Below the pieces are notes generated by a model. The model did not search any database, was not told the origin of the DNA, and was given only the letters and a program-made list of their open reading frames with translations. Position numbers and translations under genes: made by a program. A stretch of DNA of 64,000 nt from Amphiura filiformis. Lineage: Eukaryota; Echinodermata; Ophiuroidea; Amphilepidida; Amphiuridae. Where the stretch lies: contig NC_092628.1 in assembly GCF_039555335.1 (NCBI RefSeq), forward strand, positions 77,006,713 to 77,070,712. The letters run 5' to 3'. Below, piece by piece: positions 1 to 12,900 of this stretch (positions within the stretch are counted from its first letter, which is position 1; every line of letters begins with the position of its first letter).

Positions 1-204
1 TATCTGATAATGAATGGACACAATTTGAGGGACTTCAGTTTCAATTCAGACTGAATTTATCAAATGAACAACATCGTAAGAAACTGCATTTCAAATCCAA
101 AGAAATGGTGGAATCTTGTCAAACTAATGACATCAATTTTCATTTGAGGTGGCGAGTTCCAAGAACCTAAACTTAACAATGGTGGTGAATACAGAACAAC
201 ATCT

Positions 205-2060
205 TTGAAATATGTGTACCTTATTCTATGCAAATTTCCCATTCCCGATGTTACAGGAAAACGTCCTGTACCTAACAATGCCAACAGAAACTGGTATCAA
301 AAGAAAATCAATGGTCTGGATTTTGTAAGAAATGAATCTCAACCTAGTTTCAAAAACAAAAATAGTGAAAACAAAGCACCAACGCATATCTCAAAGACTA
401 AACTCACTGAACTTTGGAAGTCAAACAAGAAATGTGCAATTGGGATTGTAAAGCAGGATGCATGAATATTCTGCAATTCAATTGCCCAGTCAATAAAAAC
501 CTTGTCACAAAGTTTTACACCAAAAAACAGTGTATGAACTTTGAATTTGAAAACAAACTCTTGAAAGCATATGTTACGAGGGAGAACTTGGTGTTAGTAA
601 ATGTACCGGAGGTACAAGGTCCAGACGGCAAGGAAGATACGAAGCAAGTTTTTGTTGAATTTTTACAACAGAATTTGGATATAGATGCTTCTGAAATGGA
701 TATACAAAGAGTACATTGTGTGTCTTCTTAAAAGGAGGCCCATGTCCCATCAAGATGCGGCTATTACGATATACAGATAAAGAGAACATTTTATGCAATG
801 CCAGGAAATTTTAGCTTTAAAAAGACCCGCAGCTCCATTGGTCTGTCATTGTTTTCCCATGCCGCACGATGTGAAACGTGTCAATAAAGACCTTGTCACA
901 GAGTTTTACACCAAACAAAGCCATCAAATACTGCATAAATATAACTCCAATGTTGCACCTTGGGTTGATCAAAACTTAATTCCTCCTGCTATTGTGGATG
1001 ATTCAATTTTAACAAGACCGATCACAGAAAGCTAAGTGGAGCATGGCCTCCGAACGGCACCAAATAGAAGCGCACCAGGGCATGACAGACTAACTTATGC
1101 GGACTATAAAATCAGTAATGTTATCAATATTTAACACGGCTGATTGGAATCATGCAATTATCAATCTTATTACAAGCATTGATTCAATAGATCTGTCTGA
1201 AAGGAGACCGATATCAAAACTTGTCACAATTTACAAAATGTTTATGATGGTTTTAGGTAAACAATTAATCCTGTGGCTAGTTGACACAGATAGGCTATCT
1301 TGTAAACAAAAGGGGTCTCTACCACGCAACAATTTACAAGAACATGTGTTCTGTCTCAACAGCTCTATAACCGATTTTAAATATCAGTCTGGTAAAATGT
1401 ACATTATGTTTTTGGACTTTTGAAAGCATTATCATGAAATGATGACCGATGCCCTTCAAACGTACGGGTATCCTAATAGCCTTGTCAGTTTAACAAGAAA
1501 CATTGACACCGAGTCCATGTCAGACATAAAGGCATTATTCAGGGTTGCCCTTATTGCATCATTGCCTTCGAGCAGGGAATAGACATATGGCTGAGGTAGC
1601 TTTACGATAATAACATGCAGCCATCTATACCCAATAAAGTTCAAGGGTATGTTGATAACATTGTTCTTGCAACCACTGATGAAGAATCTTTGATTCACAT
1701 GGCTTCCAAAACTTTTTTTAACTACTCTGATATGAAAGTCAAACACCATAAATGTGGTATCTTGCATGGTCAGAGATCTGGCAATAACTGGTATTGTAGA
1801 GATTATACTGCCACTGTTGAGGTCATTATTCAAGATGAGGAAACACCAAAAATGGGTAAAACTGGTAAATATCAATATCTGGGTGCCTCACTGTTCCCTA
1901 TTGTTGCCAAACTTGAAGCCATTAATACTATGGTCATGTCAAAACTTAACTTTGATCTACAGGTGCAACATTTCGATGACAGCACAGCTATCAGGGCTTT
2001 CTTTAAGCATTTTGCTGAAGGGGTATTTTCACATTTTTGTTTACCCTTTCAATTGTGAAT
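205..2060 (+). pseudogene. Decayed non-LTR retrotransposon (LINE) ORF1/RT fragments
   Basis: Broken plus-strand reading frames resemble a LINE. Around 545-720 the translation reads like an ORF1 segment (VTRENLVLVNVPEVQGPDG... followed by DIQRVHCV, compare the family's 'RRENL..GIPE ... I.RVHR' pattern). At about 1195-1423 there is an RT finger/palm segment (RRPISKL, KQKGSLPRNN, MYIMFLDF). At 1640-1900 the catalytic block continues as QGYVDNIVLATTDEESL, then KVKHHKCGILHG and KYQYLGAS. The family usually has Y-x-D-D here; this copy has Y-V-D-N, so one metal-binding aspartate is lost. Frames shift at least three times. A 40 bp stretch (about 488-527) is repeated at 879-918. I infer an old dead copy; the exact clade is not resolved. 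Confidence 0.75.
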
Positions 2061-2425
2061 TTTTCCACTGAAGGTGTCCAAAACACTACCCAAGGGTTAT
2101 TTTGGAAAACGTTTTTAGCAATACTGGGTGTTTCTATTTTCAAATCTTGTAACATTTGAACGTGTATGTTTTCAAGATTTTGTACGCGTTGGACTTTGAA
2201 ATTTGGATTTGAAGGGGTCTGTAAAGTGTGTGAATGCGTAAATATGCATGTTTTGTGCGTTAAAGTAAACCCTGACAGCTATGTGTCCTACTTACCCATC
2301 TCTTTCTTGATAGATTGAGGATGGCTTATGTGTTCTACTGGTGGAGGGTAACCTCTCTCAGTCTGTGTAAGAGTCATACTATAATAAAGTAAACAAGGGT
2401 TATAGTTAATTTGAGGAAATTAACC

Positions 2426-2463
2426 AAACCTACAGGTGCAATTTTAATTGCACCTGTAGGTTT
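2426..2463. repeat. Perfect 38-nt palindrome
   Basis: Two exactly complementary 18-nt arms (AAACCTACAGGTGCAATT and its reverse complement) are separated by TT. It lies between the LINE remnant and a C-rich repeat with no gene nearby. It could be a tiny foldback relic or a joined pair of transposon ends. No function is implied. Confidence 0.9.
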
Positions 2464-2469
2464 AAAAAT

Positions 2470-3125
2470 GTGGCAATGTATTTAAAACCCAAATAGTAAT
2501 GTATGCACAAATTCAAAATATCTTACCGTATTGTCTGTAATAAACTCTCCCCCTCCAATAAATGCCCCCCTCCAATTTCTCTGTGAAAAATTGACAAAAA
2601 TGCAAACATTTCCATGCAATATTGTGTGAGTAAGCTGAAAACTTGCATCAGTCATGTCAGTCTTGTCAGTGACGATCGCTACATTGCATGGACAAAACCT
2701 ATTATGACTCAAACTTACATCCATTTCATTGCCTAATTATGGTAGAATTTCACCAAATTCTTGCTTGATGATGCACTTATGGATGTAATTTTGTTGTATT
2801 TACCACAAAAATATCATTTTCCACTCGATATCTGTAAGGACACTCAGCGCAGTATAGTCGTAAATCCCTCCTTTCTACAAGAGCACCATCAGGAAATTTA
2901 CCCCGATTTTAAAGTTTTTTCACTGACAATTCACCTTCTATAAACGCCCCCTTTTGGAAAAAATGCAACGCCCCCCCATAAGTAAAACTTACGTCTTACA
3001 AACTATTTACTTAAGTTTACAAACTGTTTACTTAAGTTTACAAACTGTAAAGTGTGCTGAGGCTTGTCGATGAACGACTAGGCATTGTGCCTGTGCGTAG
3101 CGCACTATAAATCACCGCGCTTCTT
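2470..3125. repeat. C-rich dispersed repeat, 20-bp tandem and 'AGGCATTGTGCC' repeat
   Basis: No coding signal. Two 'taaa(c)gccccc' type segments (about 2535-2580 and 2938-2985) suggest a dispersed element. A 20-bp unit (tttacttaagtttacaaact) is repeated about 2.5 times at 2996-3048. The segment at about 3080-3125 (AGGCATTGTGCCTGTGCGTA, then a CG-rich end and T-run) recurs at about 39,553-39,602, so it is an interspersed repeat. Confidence 0.6.
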
Positions 3126-3304
3126 TTTTACTTACTGGACGCCTGACAGATCATCTCCAACTCTCTCCTGCTGTTTCCAAAACTCACTACCCACTCGGTC
3201 TGTTAAAAGAACAGTAACACACACAGATGCACAGTTACAACAGATTATCCAAACAACTTTTTGCAATGATGCAGTAAATCAAATTTCAAACTTCCAAATA
3301 ACAT

Positions 3305-3500
3305 GAACAGTGGCGTGCGCAGCACATTGAAAGTGGGGGGCAGGTTGTTCAGTACCCCGAATGGAGTCTGATTAGGAGTGTAAGTGCAGGCGAAATCAGT
3401 CATTTCGGGGGAAACGACTGATTTCCCCGAATGACCAACAAAGTGGGGGGCCGTGGCCCCCTGACCCCCCTTTGCGCATGCAACTGCACATGAATGTAGC
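3305..3500. repeat. G-rich dispersed repeat (gtggcgtgcgcag type)
   Basis: A segment with 'agtggcgtgcgcagc', G-runs and 'ggggccgtggccccctgacccccc' has the composition of interspersed repeats. Looser relatives are visible at about 40,990-41,040 and 42,600-42,660. It contains a short inverted repeat around 'cagtcatttcgggggaaacgactg'. There is no coding evidence. Confidence 0.5.
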
Positions 3501-3848
3501 AGTCTTTCTCCTTCTAACTGCACACAAATAGACGAAAGAACTATGAAAACAAGTCACTGATAGCTGATCAGTCAAAAAGTCAATGTGTTTCATTGCTTCA
3601 ATCAGTATCAGTTACAATCACTGTTTTATCACTAAATGTGTTTAAGCAGAAGCTGAACTTTGCCATTTTTTATTCAAGTTTAAGACCTAGCACAATCAAA
3701 TCTGACAAAGAGTGTAAAATCAATTGATCTAAGCAATTTTTAATTAATTATTTAAACACCACTTAGTATCATCATCATGATTGTCAGCAGTAGTAGCACG
3801 TTCATCCCTGTGATCTTTTTAATACAGATTATGTGACATAATACTTAC

Positions 3849-3968
3849 ATCCCTTGCCATAGTCCATGGCTGGTATGGATCTATCAATCAGGTACCTGTC
3901 TTCTTGTGTCTTACGGTAGTCTTCTGATTTATTCATCACCAACGCCTCAACAGGTTTTTGTAATAATT
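3849..3968 (-). CDS. MYCBPAP: MYCBPAP exon, last one inside the window
   Basis: The acceptor CTTTTTTCCTTCAG precedes 3968 and the donor GTAAGTAT begins at 3848. With the phase-1 base from the previous exon it reads K-LLQKPVEALVMNKSEDYR, then KTQEDRYLIDRSIPAMDYG. No downstream exon is visible between 1 and 3840, so the rest of the gene must lie left of the window. Confidence 0.8.
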
Positions 3969-6900
3969 CTGAAGGAAAAAAGAACAAGGAATGAAATAGG
4001 ATATAAACAGTGTTCAATATAAGGGCTACTTTGCAAGAGATAACCAGAATTACATATTCCAGAAAGCAGGTTGGTTTCAAGCACTAGATACTTGCACTGC
4101 TCAAACAGGAGTTAATGTGCGTGCTCCAAATCTAGGACAGGATTGCAATGGCTCCAATAGGCTTGTAACTTCTGCACAAAAGAAATCTGCTCTGAGGAAT
4201 AGATCCTGGTTATGGTGGTCAGGGTCTTAGCTAGAAATTGAGGGTTACCCGTCATTTGAATAAAATTGTCTGTCCTAATTTGACCTTTAAAACATTTACC
4301 AGACGTCTATAGTAGCCAAATGGGGTTTCAAAGAGTTCAAATATGTGCTGATATGGCCTTGTTCTACAAATCTGGTCTACTAAAATGCCAATTAGCTTCT
4401 CAACACATACAATTTATAATAGCATCTGTCAAAGGCATTAATTTTGCCCGTCCCAGGAGCAAACTCCCCGTTTAAAATGACGGCCAGACAGGTGGCTAGC
4501 TAAGACACTGATGGTGGTTATACCTGCAAGAAGGAGAAAGACTTGTAGATCCTGACAAGCCACCTTCATTCAGACACAAGCCTGTACGGACAATTTCAAG
4601 TATTCCTACGTTCCAAGATTGGAATGAGCTACTACCTGACATAACATCAATTATTGAACCAGAGCAATTCAAGCAAGCACTACACACCCACTTCCAGACT
4701 AAGGATTTGGGAATCAAAGACTAAATAATCTTCGCATGCACACTCATCCCCCTGGACTCATTCCTGCTCGTCAGCTTCCCTAAGGAAGATTGAGCAGTAT
4801 TCAAGAAGAAGAAGAAGCTGAATGGGGCTGGTACCACTCAGCTGCACCCCTCGGTAATGCTGTATGGGGTGTGTAAAGCAGCTGTATGGAGCATATGGAT
4901 GCTCTTTGGTTATTAAGAATTAGGATATGGTATTGAAATCATGTGGGTTTAGCATGACTCACTATATGTTTTAGTGTTGACTTACTTGATATATAACCTT
5001 GTTGTTTCTTCCTTTCTATCATCTTCATCTGCCAATTTCTCAATGCATTATCCTCATCCATGTTAGCCTCTCTTGGTTTAGGATGAACCTCCTTGGTCTT
5101 CTTCTCAAACTTTATGCTTGGTGTCTTAGGACGAGTGTCTATCTCATTTAATTGAGAGGCCTGCAAAAAGACAAGGTTATAATTAAACAATGCAATATGA
5201 CCAGTCTATTTAACCAAGGCAACTTCTGTTTCTTTTGCTTCCTTCCTTGTTTTCATGATCTTTGTTGTTTACTGATGAGTTGAGATGTATTAGAGAGTCA
5301 CATCTTTCACACACCCTGTGCTACAACCAATAGCTGGCAAAGAAGAATGGCACTCTCTTACATTGATCAACGTGCGCACCTTGAACAGTTTATCCCCACC
5401 AAAAAAACAACAACTGGGTCATGCCAGGATCAAGAGCTGCTACACGGTTTTGGTTTGAGATTTTAGTGAATGAGATGTCAATGTTTCATAGCTTTTCATG
5501 ACATGATTCAATCACTTTTATGCTTACACTATGTAAAAAGGTAAACAAGTGCCATTCTTCTCTGTAAAAAAAGTGTAGTCCGACTAGTCTCTCATTATCT
5601 TGATGGATACATGTTTTGTGTTAGCTTGAAATTACCCTGGACTGGGAACTTACTGCTAATTGTAATCCGTACGAAACTTGTGGACCTGATTCTGGTTGCG
5701 AATGTCTAGAGTGTGTGCTTCTTAGCTGCAAAGTCCCTGAGTTATTGTTTAATGGTTTATGGAATTATGTGAGGCCGTAGTGGTCAGCGACATCCTGTAA
5801 AAGTGTCCTGAGTTTTTTTAAAGTTTGGCATTAAAACAAGCTTTGAGGAAATATTTGTCTACAAGCAACATGCCTGTCTGCTTTACTCACCTCCATCTGT
5901 CCCTGATGAACGGCTTCCAACTTAAAATCTTCCACACTGCCAAGAATACTATGAGGTACAATATTGCCAATGGTGTCATATCTAGGCCCAGCACAACCTG
6001 AGTTCATAAAATAATACAGAAGTTATATGTCTATGACACACAGAAATAGGCACACAATTTTACAGACATCAATCAAACACTGATTAGTAGTATAACTGTT
6101 TTGACCTCCCTCTTTCTTTTCAAAAAGGACAATGGAAACTACTAGTACTAGCTGCCACATTAACCAACTCCTTACCAACATAACAGTACCATTTAGTCTG
6201 TCCATCTACTTTAAGTTCCCAACAGGAAGCAATAGACAATGTGCCAGAATTGGTCATTCAATTTGAGAAAGTGCAGAGTCATAGCATAAAACTGTCATTG
6301 GATTAGTTCACAGAAATCTTTCAATGTATATTTTGAATAGCAATCCTGATAAACTTATTTGTGTGTATGTGGGAGGTTGGTTTTTGTTTTATTGGTGCGT
6401 TTAGAGTATACTAGAGAATTCCATCTGCAAGAATATATGTCTCAATGGCAGATACCTGCCACAAAAACATTACAATAGATTTGTCTTACAATAATATGTT
6501 TATACAGCCGCCTGTATCAGTTAATAGTTCCTCAAACTCTTTTGTGGAGCATGTCTGCCTTTTGTCTCTTTCATCAAAAACACACACACTTATTTACAGG
6601 CACATATGCTTGTAGATGGAACTCTACAGTATTTTCCTATCAACCTCTTTTGGGTTATTTCCATTCTTTAGACAGCCCAACTGTTCTTAATAACCTAGTA
6701 CTAATCATCTACACTCCTGGTCCAGACGCACCTGAATAGTCCTCTTGTTTGAGTGTAGCATCACGAGGAGCAGGTTGAGCTATCAATATCTGCTTCATCT
6801 TGGGTTTATCCAGCTCCGATTGTGGCTTCATTTTACGCACTATCACTCCTCGCTTTTTGGCCGAGTGTATTCTTCTGTCGCCTGCAGGTGGCTTTGGAGC

Positions 6901-9900
6901 TCGAACCTTGAATATAGAGAAATTCATGTTAAGCATCCCTTAATTTAATATGAGGAATACACCTGCAAGTATCACTGCAAACTTTTAAAGTCCTTTTTTA
7001 ATACTCATTAATTACCAAAAACAGGGATTTTTTAATTGATTTATTTTTAACTTGTAAAAGACAGGATCGAGTCAAGTAGCAAAGAAGATTTGTCCATCCT
7101 TAACTTGACAACTCCAAATGAGAGGACCAGAGGAATAAGCCTTGTACATTTTGGTTCAATTTAATCTTTTTTCACTTCCACATTTCAGTTTCTGTGTTGT
7201 CTTTTTCAGTGCCTAAATGACACTGGAAAAGATAATAAACATAAAATCTATAAACATGAATATCTATAGGTTTTGAGGCATTAGGTCAGTATTAAATATT
7301 TAAAGTAATTGTCCAGTCAAAATTGTAATATGGAAAAGAAAATAAGGCAAGCTAAACAAAACAAAACTAAAAAAGTACCTAATCCCTACCGTTATATCCC
7401 ACTGCCCCATATCTAACTACATTTTCTTACCTTAGACAATTCTTCCAAGTTGATAGCCAGAGCCTGTACATCTTCCCCATCAATCTTCAGCTTGCTGGGA
7501 GGGACAACTTCCTCCTCCATCTGAGACTGAGATTGGTTGGGTGTGACTGGTTTCTCAGGAGTTCCATCTCTTCTCTTGTTAGACTTGATCTTATCTGTGA
7601 TAAACAGATAACAAGATCAAAACAATTAAAACATAATTTGAGAAATGCCTTGTAACATCATTTCAGAATTTGAAGTGAAATAATTGAAACACTGGTTGAT
7701 GTATCTCCCGATGTGTCCATACATATGATGACTCAAAGTGATCTACTCATCAACATAACAAACAAATCACATGCAAAACTTTGCAATTGCATTACTACTA
7801 ACATGAAGACATGAAGCGACCAATCGCATGAACAGCAGTTGCTCGTCCTCTTGTCATGGAAGCACTACTGGAAGATCTAGACATTGCTGAACTAGATGGC
7901 GACTTTCTGCTAGGAGATAACTGTCTTTTGGATGATGAAGATTTCAATCCACTTTTATCTTTCGAACTGTCAGTATCTTTTCCTTTCTGACCATCCTTTC
8001 CTTTGCTGCTTTCTTTGTTTTTCACCTTTCCTCCATCTTGTTTCTTATCAGTTACTTTGGTTACAGATGATCTCCTTCCATTCTCAGGTTTCACACTGCC
8101 CTGTACATTATTCCCCTCCATTGCAGCTCAATGCACTTGCTGTGAAATGTGTATCTGATGATGGGCATATAGATTACATTTGTACTCACATAAAACTAAC
8201 TTTGCATTCAATGAGTTACTTTTATCAGTAACCAAGACAAACACAAGTGTTGTGTTTCTAAAACAATGACAAGTTAATGCATCATAATGTCAAAGGCTAG
8301 TAAGTGATAAAAGTGACCTTTGTTCCATCTCTGTTGTTTCTAAGCAACCTTCAAAAGTACATTTCAAATGATGTGATTATAAATTTAAACTTTGGTTGGC
8401 TTCTTGCTCGAATTTAACAAACAGATCGTTCCTTGACTGTGCTGACCATTCCATGTTATGAGCAATCATAAACCAATAACCAAAATATGAAACCCCACTG
8501 TAACAGCTAGAACAATATCAATCACATAAATGGTACTTGCAAAGCGTGGATTGCCGACACATTGATCAATGCAAACAATTCCGCTTGTTTATTGAATATC
8601 CAATTATGAAAAACAGTGAAATGTTCACACTGGCATCATTAGCCGGAACTTAGAAATGTTTTTCACAGAAAACACCACAACGAAAACCTGCGCCAGATCC
8701 ACCTTTAACATACTACAGTGGTTACTGTATCAATGCTAAATAAAGCTTCTTCAAAATGATATAGGGTATCAGAAACACTACATTTGTACACAGGAAATGT
8801 AGCCTAGAAACAGTGAACCATTTATCACTAGGTGCAACAATAGTATGACATATCTGCATTATGGCTGGCAGATATAACCATGTATCACCGAGACAATACT
8901 GTCTCTCAGGGAACAAAGAAATGCAATCACTTAGCATCTATCTGTGAAGGCCACGTATCGCAAATGTGACTTTTGTTTGGCGTTATTTGATGAACTGTTC
9001 CTTAAAACTAACATGAGTTGCAGTATTTCAATTAAAAAGTCAAATATGACATGGATACATCGGTAAATATGAAGTCATTACACTATTTACATGGGCTATA
9101 TGTATTATGTATGCCGAATGATGTAACTTGTATGTATTTGGGAAACAATAAAGATGTAAATGAAAGCCGCTGTATTTAGCACTTGAACAGAAGTTACTAA
9201 TGTCCCAGAGAATTACTAAAAGGAAAACATTTATTTCTGTAAACAAACATTAACCTATCCATTGTGTGAAAATGGGAAATATTACATAAAATTTAATGCT
9301 CAATTTTATATCACGCCAACAGGTGAAACTAATTTCACCAATTGCTAACTGCTTTGTAGAATGATAAGTGAAAAATACAGTGCAATAGACCTTTTCATAT
9401 ATCAAGATACAGGGTGTCCCAGAATGATTTGTACCGTGTTTGCAAAAATAACTAAAAATAGAAGACGGGCAGTGTATCCATTTTTGATACCAGCATTATT
9501 ATGTTGGACATGTCTCCTACTTATTCTGTTAATTTCAGCACGCTACCTTTATTTGTTTTGGCGTGGCATGCAATAATGTAAAATCGATGAAAAACGACTC
9601 GCATACCTTTGAAAAATGGCACAATACGATTAAATGAAGAACGTGGGATGTTTGGCACAGCATTTCGACGACAACTACTGTTGGGGTTGCGCCTTAAAGC
9701 TTGCCGGACAGCTGCAAGGTTCGCTCTAGTTCTTACAGTCTTACGAGCACCTGAAGCTCCACTCTGCCGATTCCTGACAGTTCCATGCTCGTCAAACTTC
9801 TTTACGTTATACACTATCGCCTAATGAATCTTCTTTGCGTCTCAACATAGCTGCCGGTTTGCAGTAAGTTTTTGAAAGAAATCCACGCTGCTGTACAGTA

Positions 9901-12900
9901 AATTGAGGAGCCGTCTTTTCTGTACCACAACCAGTTCGATCTCTGCAAGCATTTCAAATGACATGGACCTCACACCACAATAACTATATTTAAAACTACC
10001 TCCAAAGAGAGGATGGGATTAGGCCACAAATCCTTAATTCCATATAATGATTGCTTCGTAACGTCATAAATAATAGATAGATATCGGCTATTTAGTGGAA
10101 ATATGAACAGGGCACAACTAAAATACCTGCATAACTTTTTCCAAATAACTTTGTGCTGAACGGTTAGTAATGTTACAGATATTCAAAATAGGTTGCGTTG
10201 TCAAAACTTAGAATTCACCATTTTTACGCAAATCTTCTATAACTTCTACTAGAAACGTCCAATTTTTAAAATCTAAAAATCTGAGAAAGCTAAATATATG
10301 TAGAACTTAAAATGCAAAACAATATGACCATTTAACATGCCCTTCATACCTAAAAATTTCCACCTTTCTCGGTACAGATCATTCTGGGACACCCTGTAGG
10401 AAAAGTTCGGAAAACCGCGCTATTTATTCAGTAAGCATTGGGGCAAATTGTACCCAAACTGGCAGACAAGAAATGTCATGAATTATGACACCCTTTTGCG
10501 CAAAAATACAGCTTATTAAGCCAATGTGAACATGGGGTCATCGCGAGAAATATTTTCCTATCATATTGAGCTAACACCTCAGCTACTAGGTTTTTCACAA
10601 ATGGACAATATCCATCATTTTTCGTCAGTTAAATTTTTTTTTACAGAAAGTTTTGTTTATGTGCATCACCTCTTCCACAGTCAGTCTCTTACACAACACT
10701 ACCACCACACGCTTGATTGCACATTGAGTATCCTTGGCAAAAGTACCTCTCTCATCCACAATTGACAGTTGAAAGCTCATTGCAGTTTATGATGCCTGTT
10801 ATACATTGGAACTTCGCACTGTTCATGATGCTGATGAGGTACTTTTATGCACGCACGATAGGGGAAATTATTTCATGCTTCAGGTTTTATCGGAATTACT
10901 CAGTATGAAAAGGTCTATACTAGTATTTTGGTCAGTGTGACTTGCCATAATTTAATAACCTCTCAATGGTATTTTAGCATATATCCCAAAGTAGTATCCT
11001 TTGCACAAAGTTGAAATAGGTGCGTTCAAATTCAGATGGTCATAGAATTTGAGAGATGAGGATTGGCGTACTTGAGATTGCAAATCCTGACTGTGTGTCA
11101 ACTCGACTCCATTGAAGACTAGAATCCTACAGTTTTGCAATGCATGATGATGTACAGCTTTGGAATTACAACCACAAGTTTACTGCGACCTACCTAGTGG
11201 TGTGCCAAATTGAACCATATTACGGTAAATATATTTTTAATTATATTAAAATATAAATTATAATTAAATTTTGATTATATTAAATTGGTTATATTAGTCC
11301 CAAACAAAAATGTTTGGTAGACTCATAACCGGTGCGATCTTACCTTTCCGATGTTGATTAAGATACTTCTTGCATCGATCCCGAGATGCGGAAATAACCA
11401 ATAGTCATTTTGTCCCACATAAATGAATAAATAACAAAAAACCCCGATCCCCGGTGGACTCACCCAAAAGGTGACGCCACACCATATGATCGCCCCTTAT
11501 CCGACTTGGGATCCCCTACTCGGACCAAACTTGTAGGGGTGGCCGGGTCGGGATAATCAACATCGGAAAGGTAAGATCGCGACGTTATGAGTCTACCAAA
11601 CATTTTTGTTTGGGACTAGACTCAGTACACGGTCGATCTTACCGCTTCCGATGTTGATTAAGATACTTCTTGCATCAACATCTGAAAGATCGATCTAGCA
11701 AGTAACCGACGGATGGAGGTACAAGATTGGTCAGCATCTGATCAGGGATCGGGAGCGGTAACGATGGTTTTCGCGAGGTCAGAAATATTTTCCCCAACGG
11801 TCGGGAAACAAAAAGACCACGCGATCACAGACATAAACCTCCTTACTTAATAAGTTTGGTGGTTAAGAATAGCGACACTGGTTCTTACCATGCTGAGTAT
11901 TCTGTATAGTCTGAAAACCTGGTACCCGTACACCACCGTATTATGATCGCCGAACAATGTCCCGGTAAACCTCCCGCCCGCCTCTGATTACTAACGTAAA
12001 CGGAAGTATCGTAGAGAAGGGCGAAGGTGGCTTCCGGGACACCGCCTGCTAGATCTCCTCAAGGGACAACCGAAAGGTATACCCAAGATGATGAGATAGC
12101 TCGCGTGTCGAGTGGGTCGTGGACGCGAAACCTTCGCGATCCCCGGACCCCACCAACACCTGGACCAGCCATTGCGACAGCGGCTGGACCGAAAGGCTCT
12201 GTAAGGGTGATGAATGCGGTCGTGAGTCCCTCGCAAGGCTTGTGTTCGGAAGAAATAGTGCTGCAGCGCCTTATCGGACACCCCAGCCTATCTTTGGCTT
12301 CAGCCGAACCTTGCCCAACCCTGGGGATTGGAGAGGGACGAATGTCGGTATGCACCGCGCCCGCTCAGTAGTCACGAGAACAGAGCGCCCGAAACAGTGT
12401 CGCTCCAGTGTTTGTGAACACGGCAGCTAACCTCGAGACCGTGTGCAACTCAGCACCGCCGTCCCGAAGCCAACGCCAAACCGGAAAGCCATCTTGAGAG
12501 TTACGATTTAAGCGCCGCTTTTGGACGGAAGGTCAAAAGGGTGACCCTTAAAGTAATCTAAGACTGTGTTGGGATCCCTTAGGAGGATCACTTTCCTTTT
12601 GGTAGACACTGCTGAACATACCGTCGAGGCGTGAGACTAATAAGGTAACCATCGGCTATGATAGTCGAATTCGCCTCGAAACCTCGGTGAATGGAGAGGA
12701 CAGCTGACTTATAGCTGGCCCCAGTGGCCCGCTGAAGTCTTGCTTGGAACTTTTCTGTCAGAAACTCCGGAACTAGCAGCACAGAGGTTCTAGCGGAGAG
12801 CTATTTGTCTCATTGCACCAAGCGTAGTATGGAGCCAGACTCTGGCTATACGTGCGGAGGGTAGACTTCCGCCTAGCCCCGGCGATGAGAAAAACAGCTT

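Noticed and set aside
7932..8231. 99-codon plus-strand ORF
   Set aside because: Antisense to the Ser/Lys-rich MYCBPAP exon, whose splice sites and phase are consistent.
11295..11618. Separate 320-bp MITE at the left of the DIRS element
   Set aside because: Its apparent inverted ends are explained by the right ITR and the internal complementary region of the DIRS element, which copies both outer ends.
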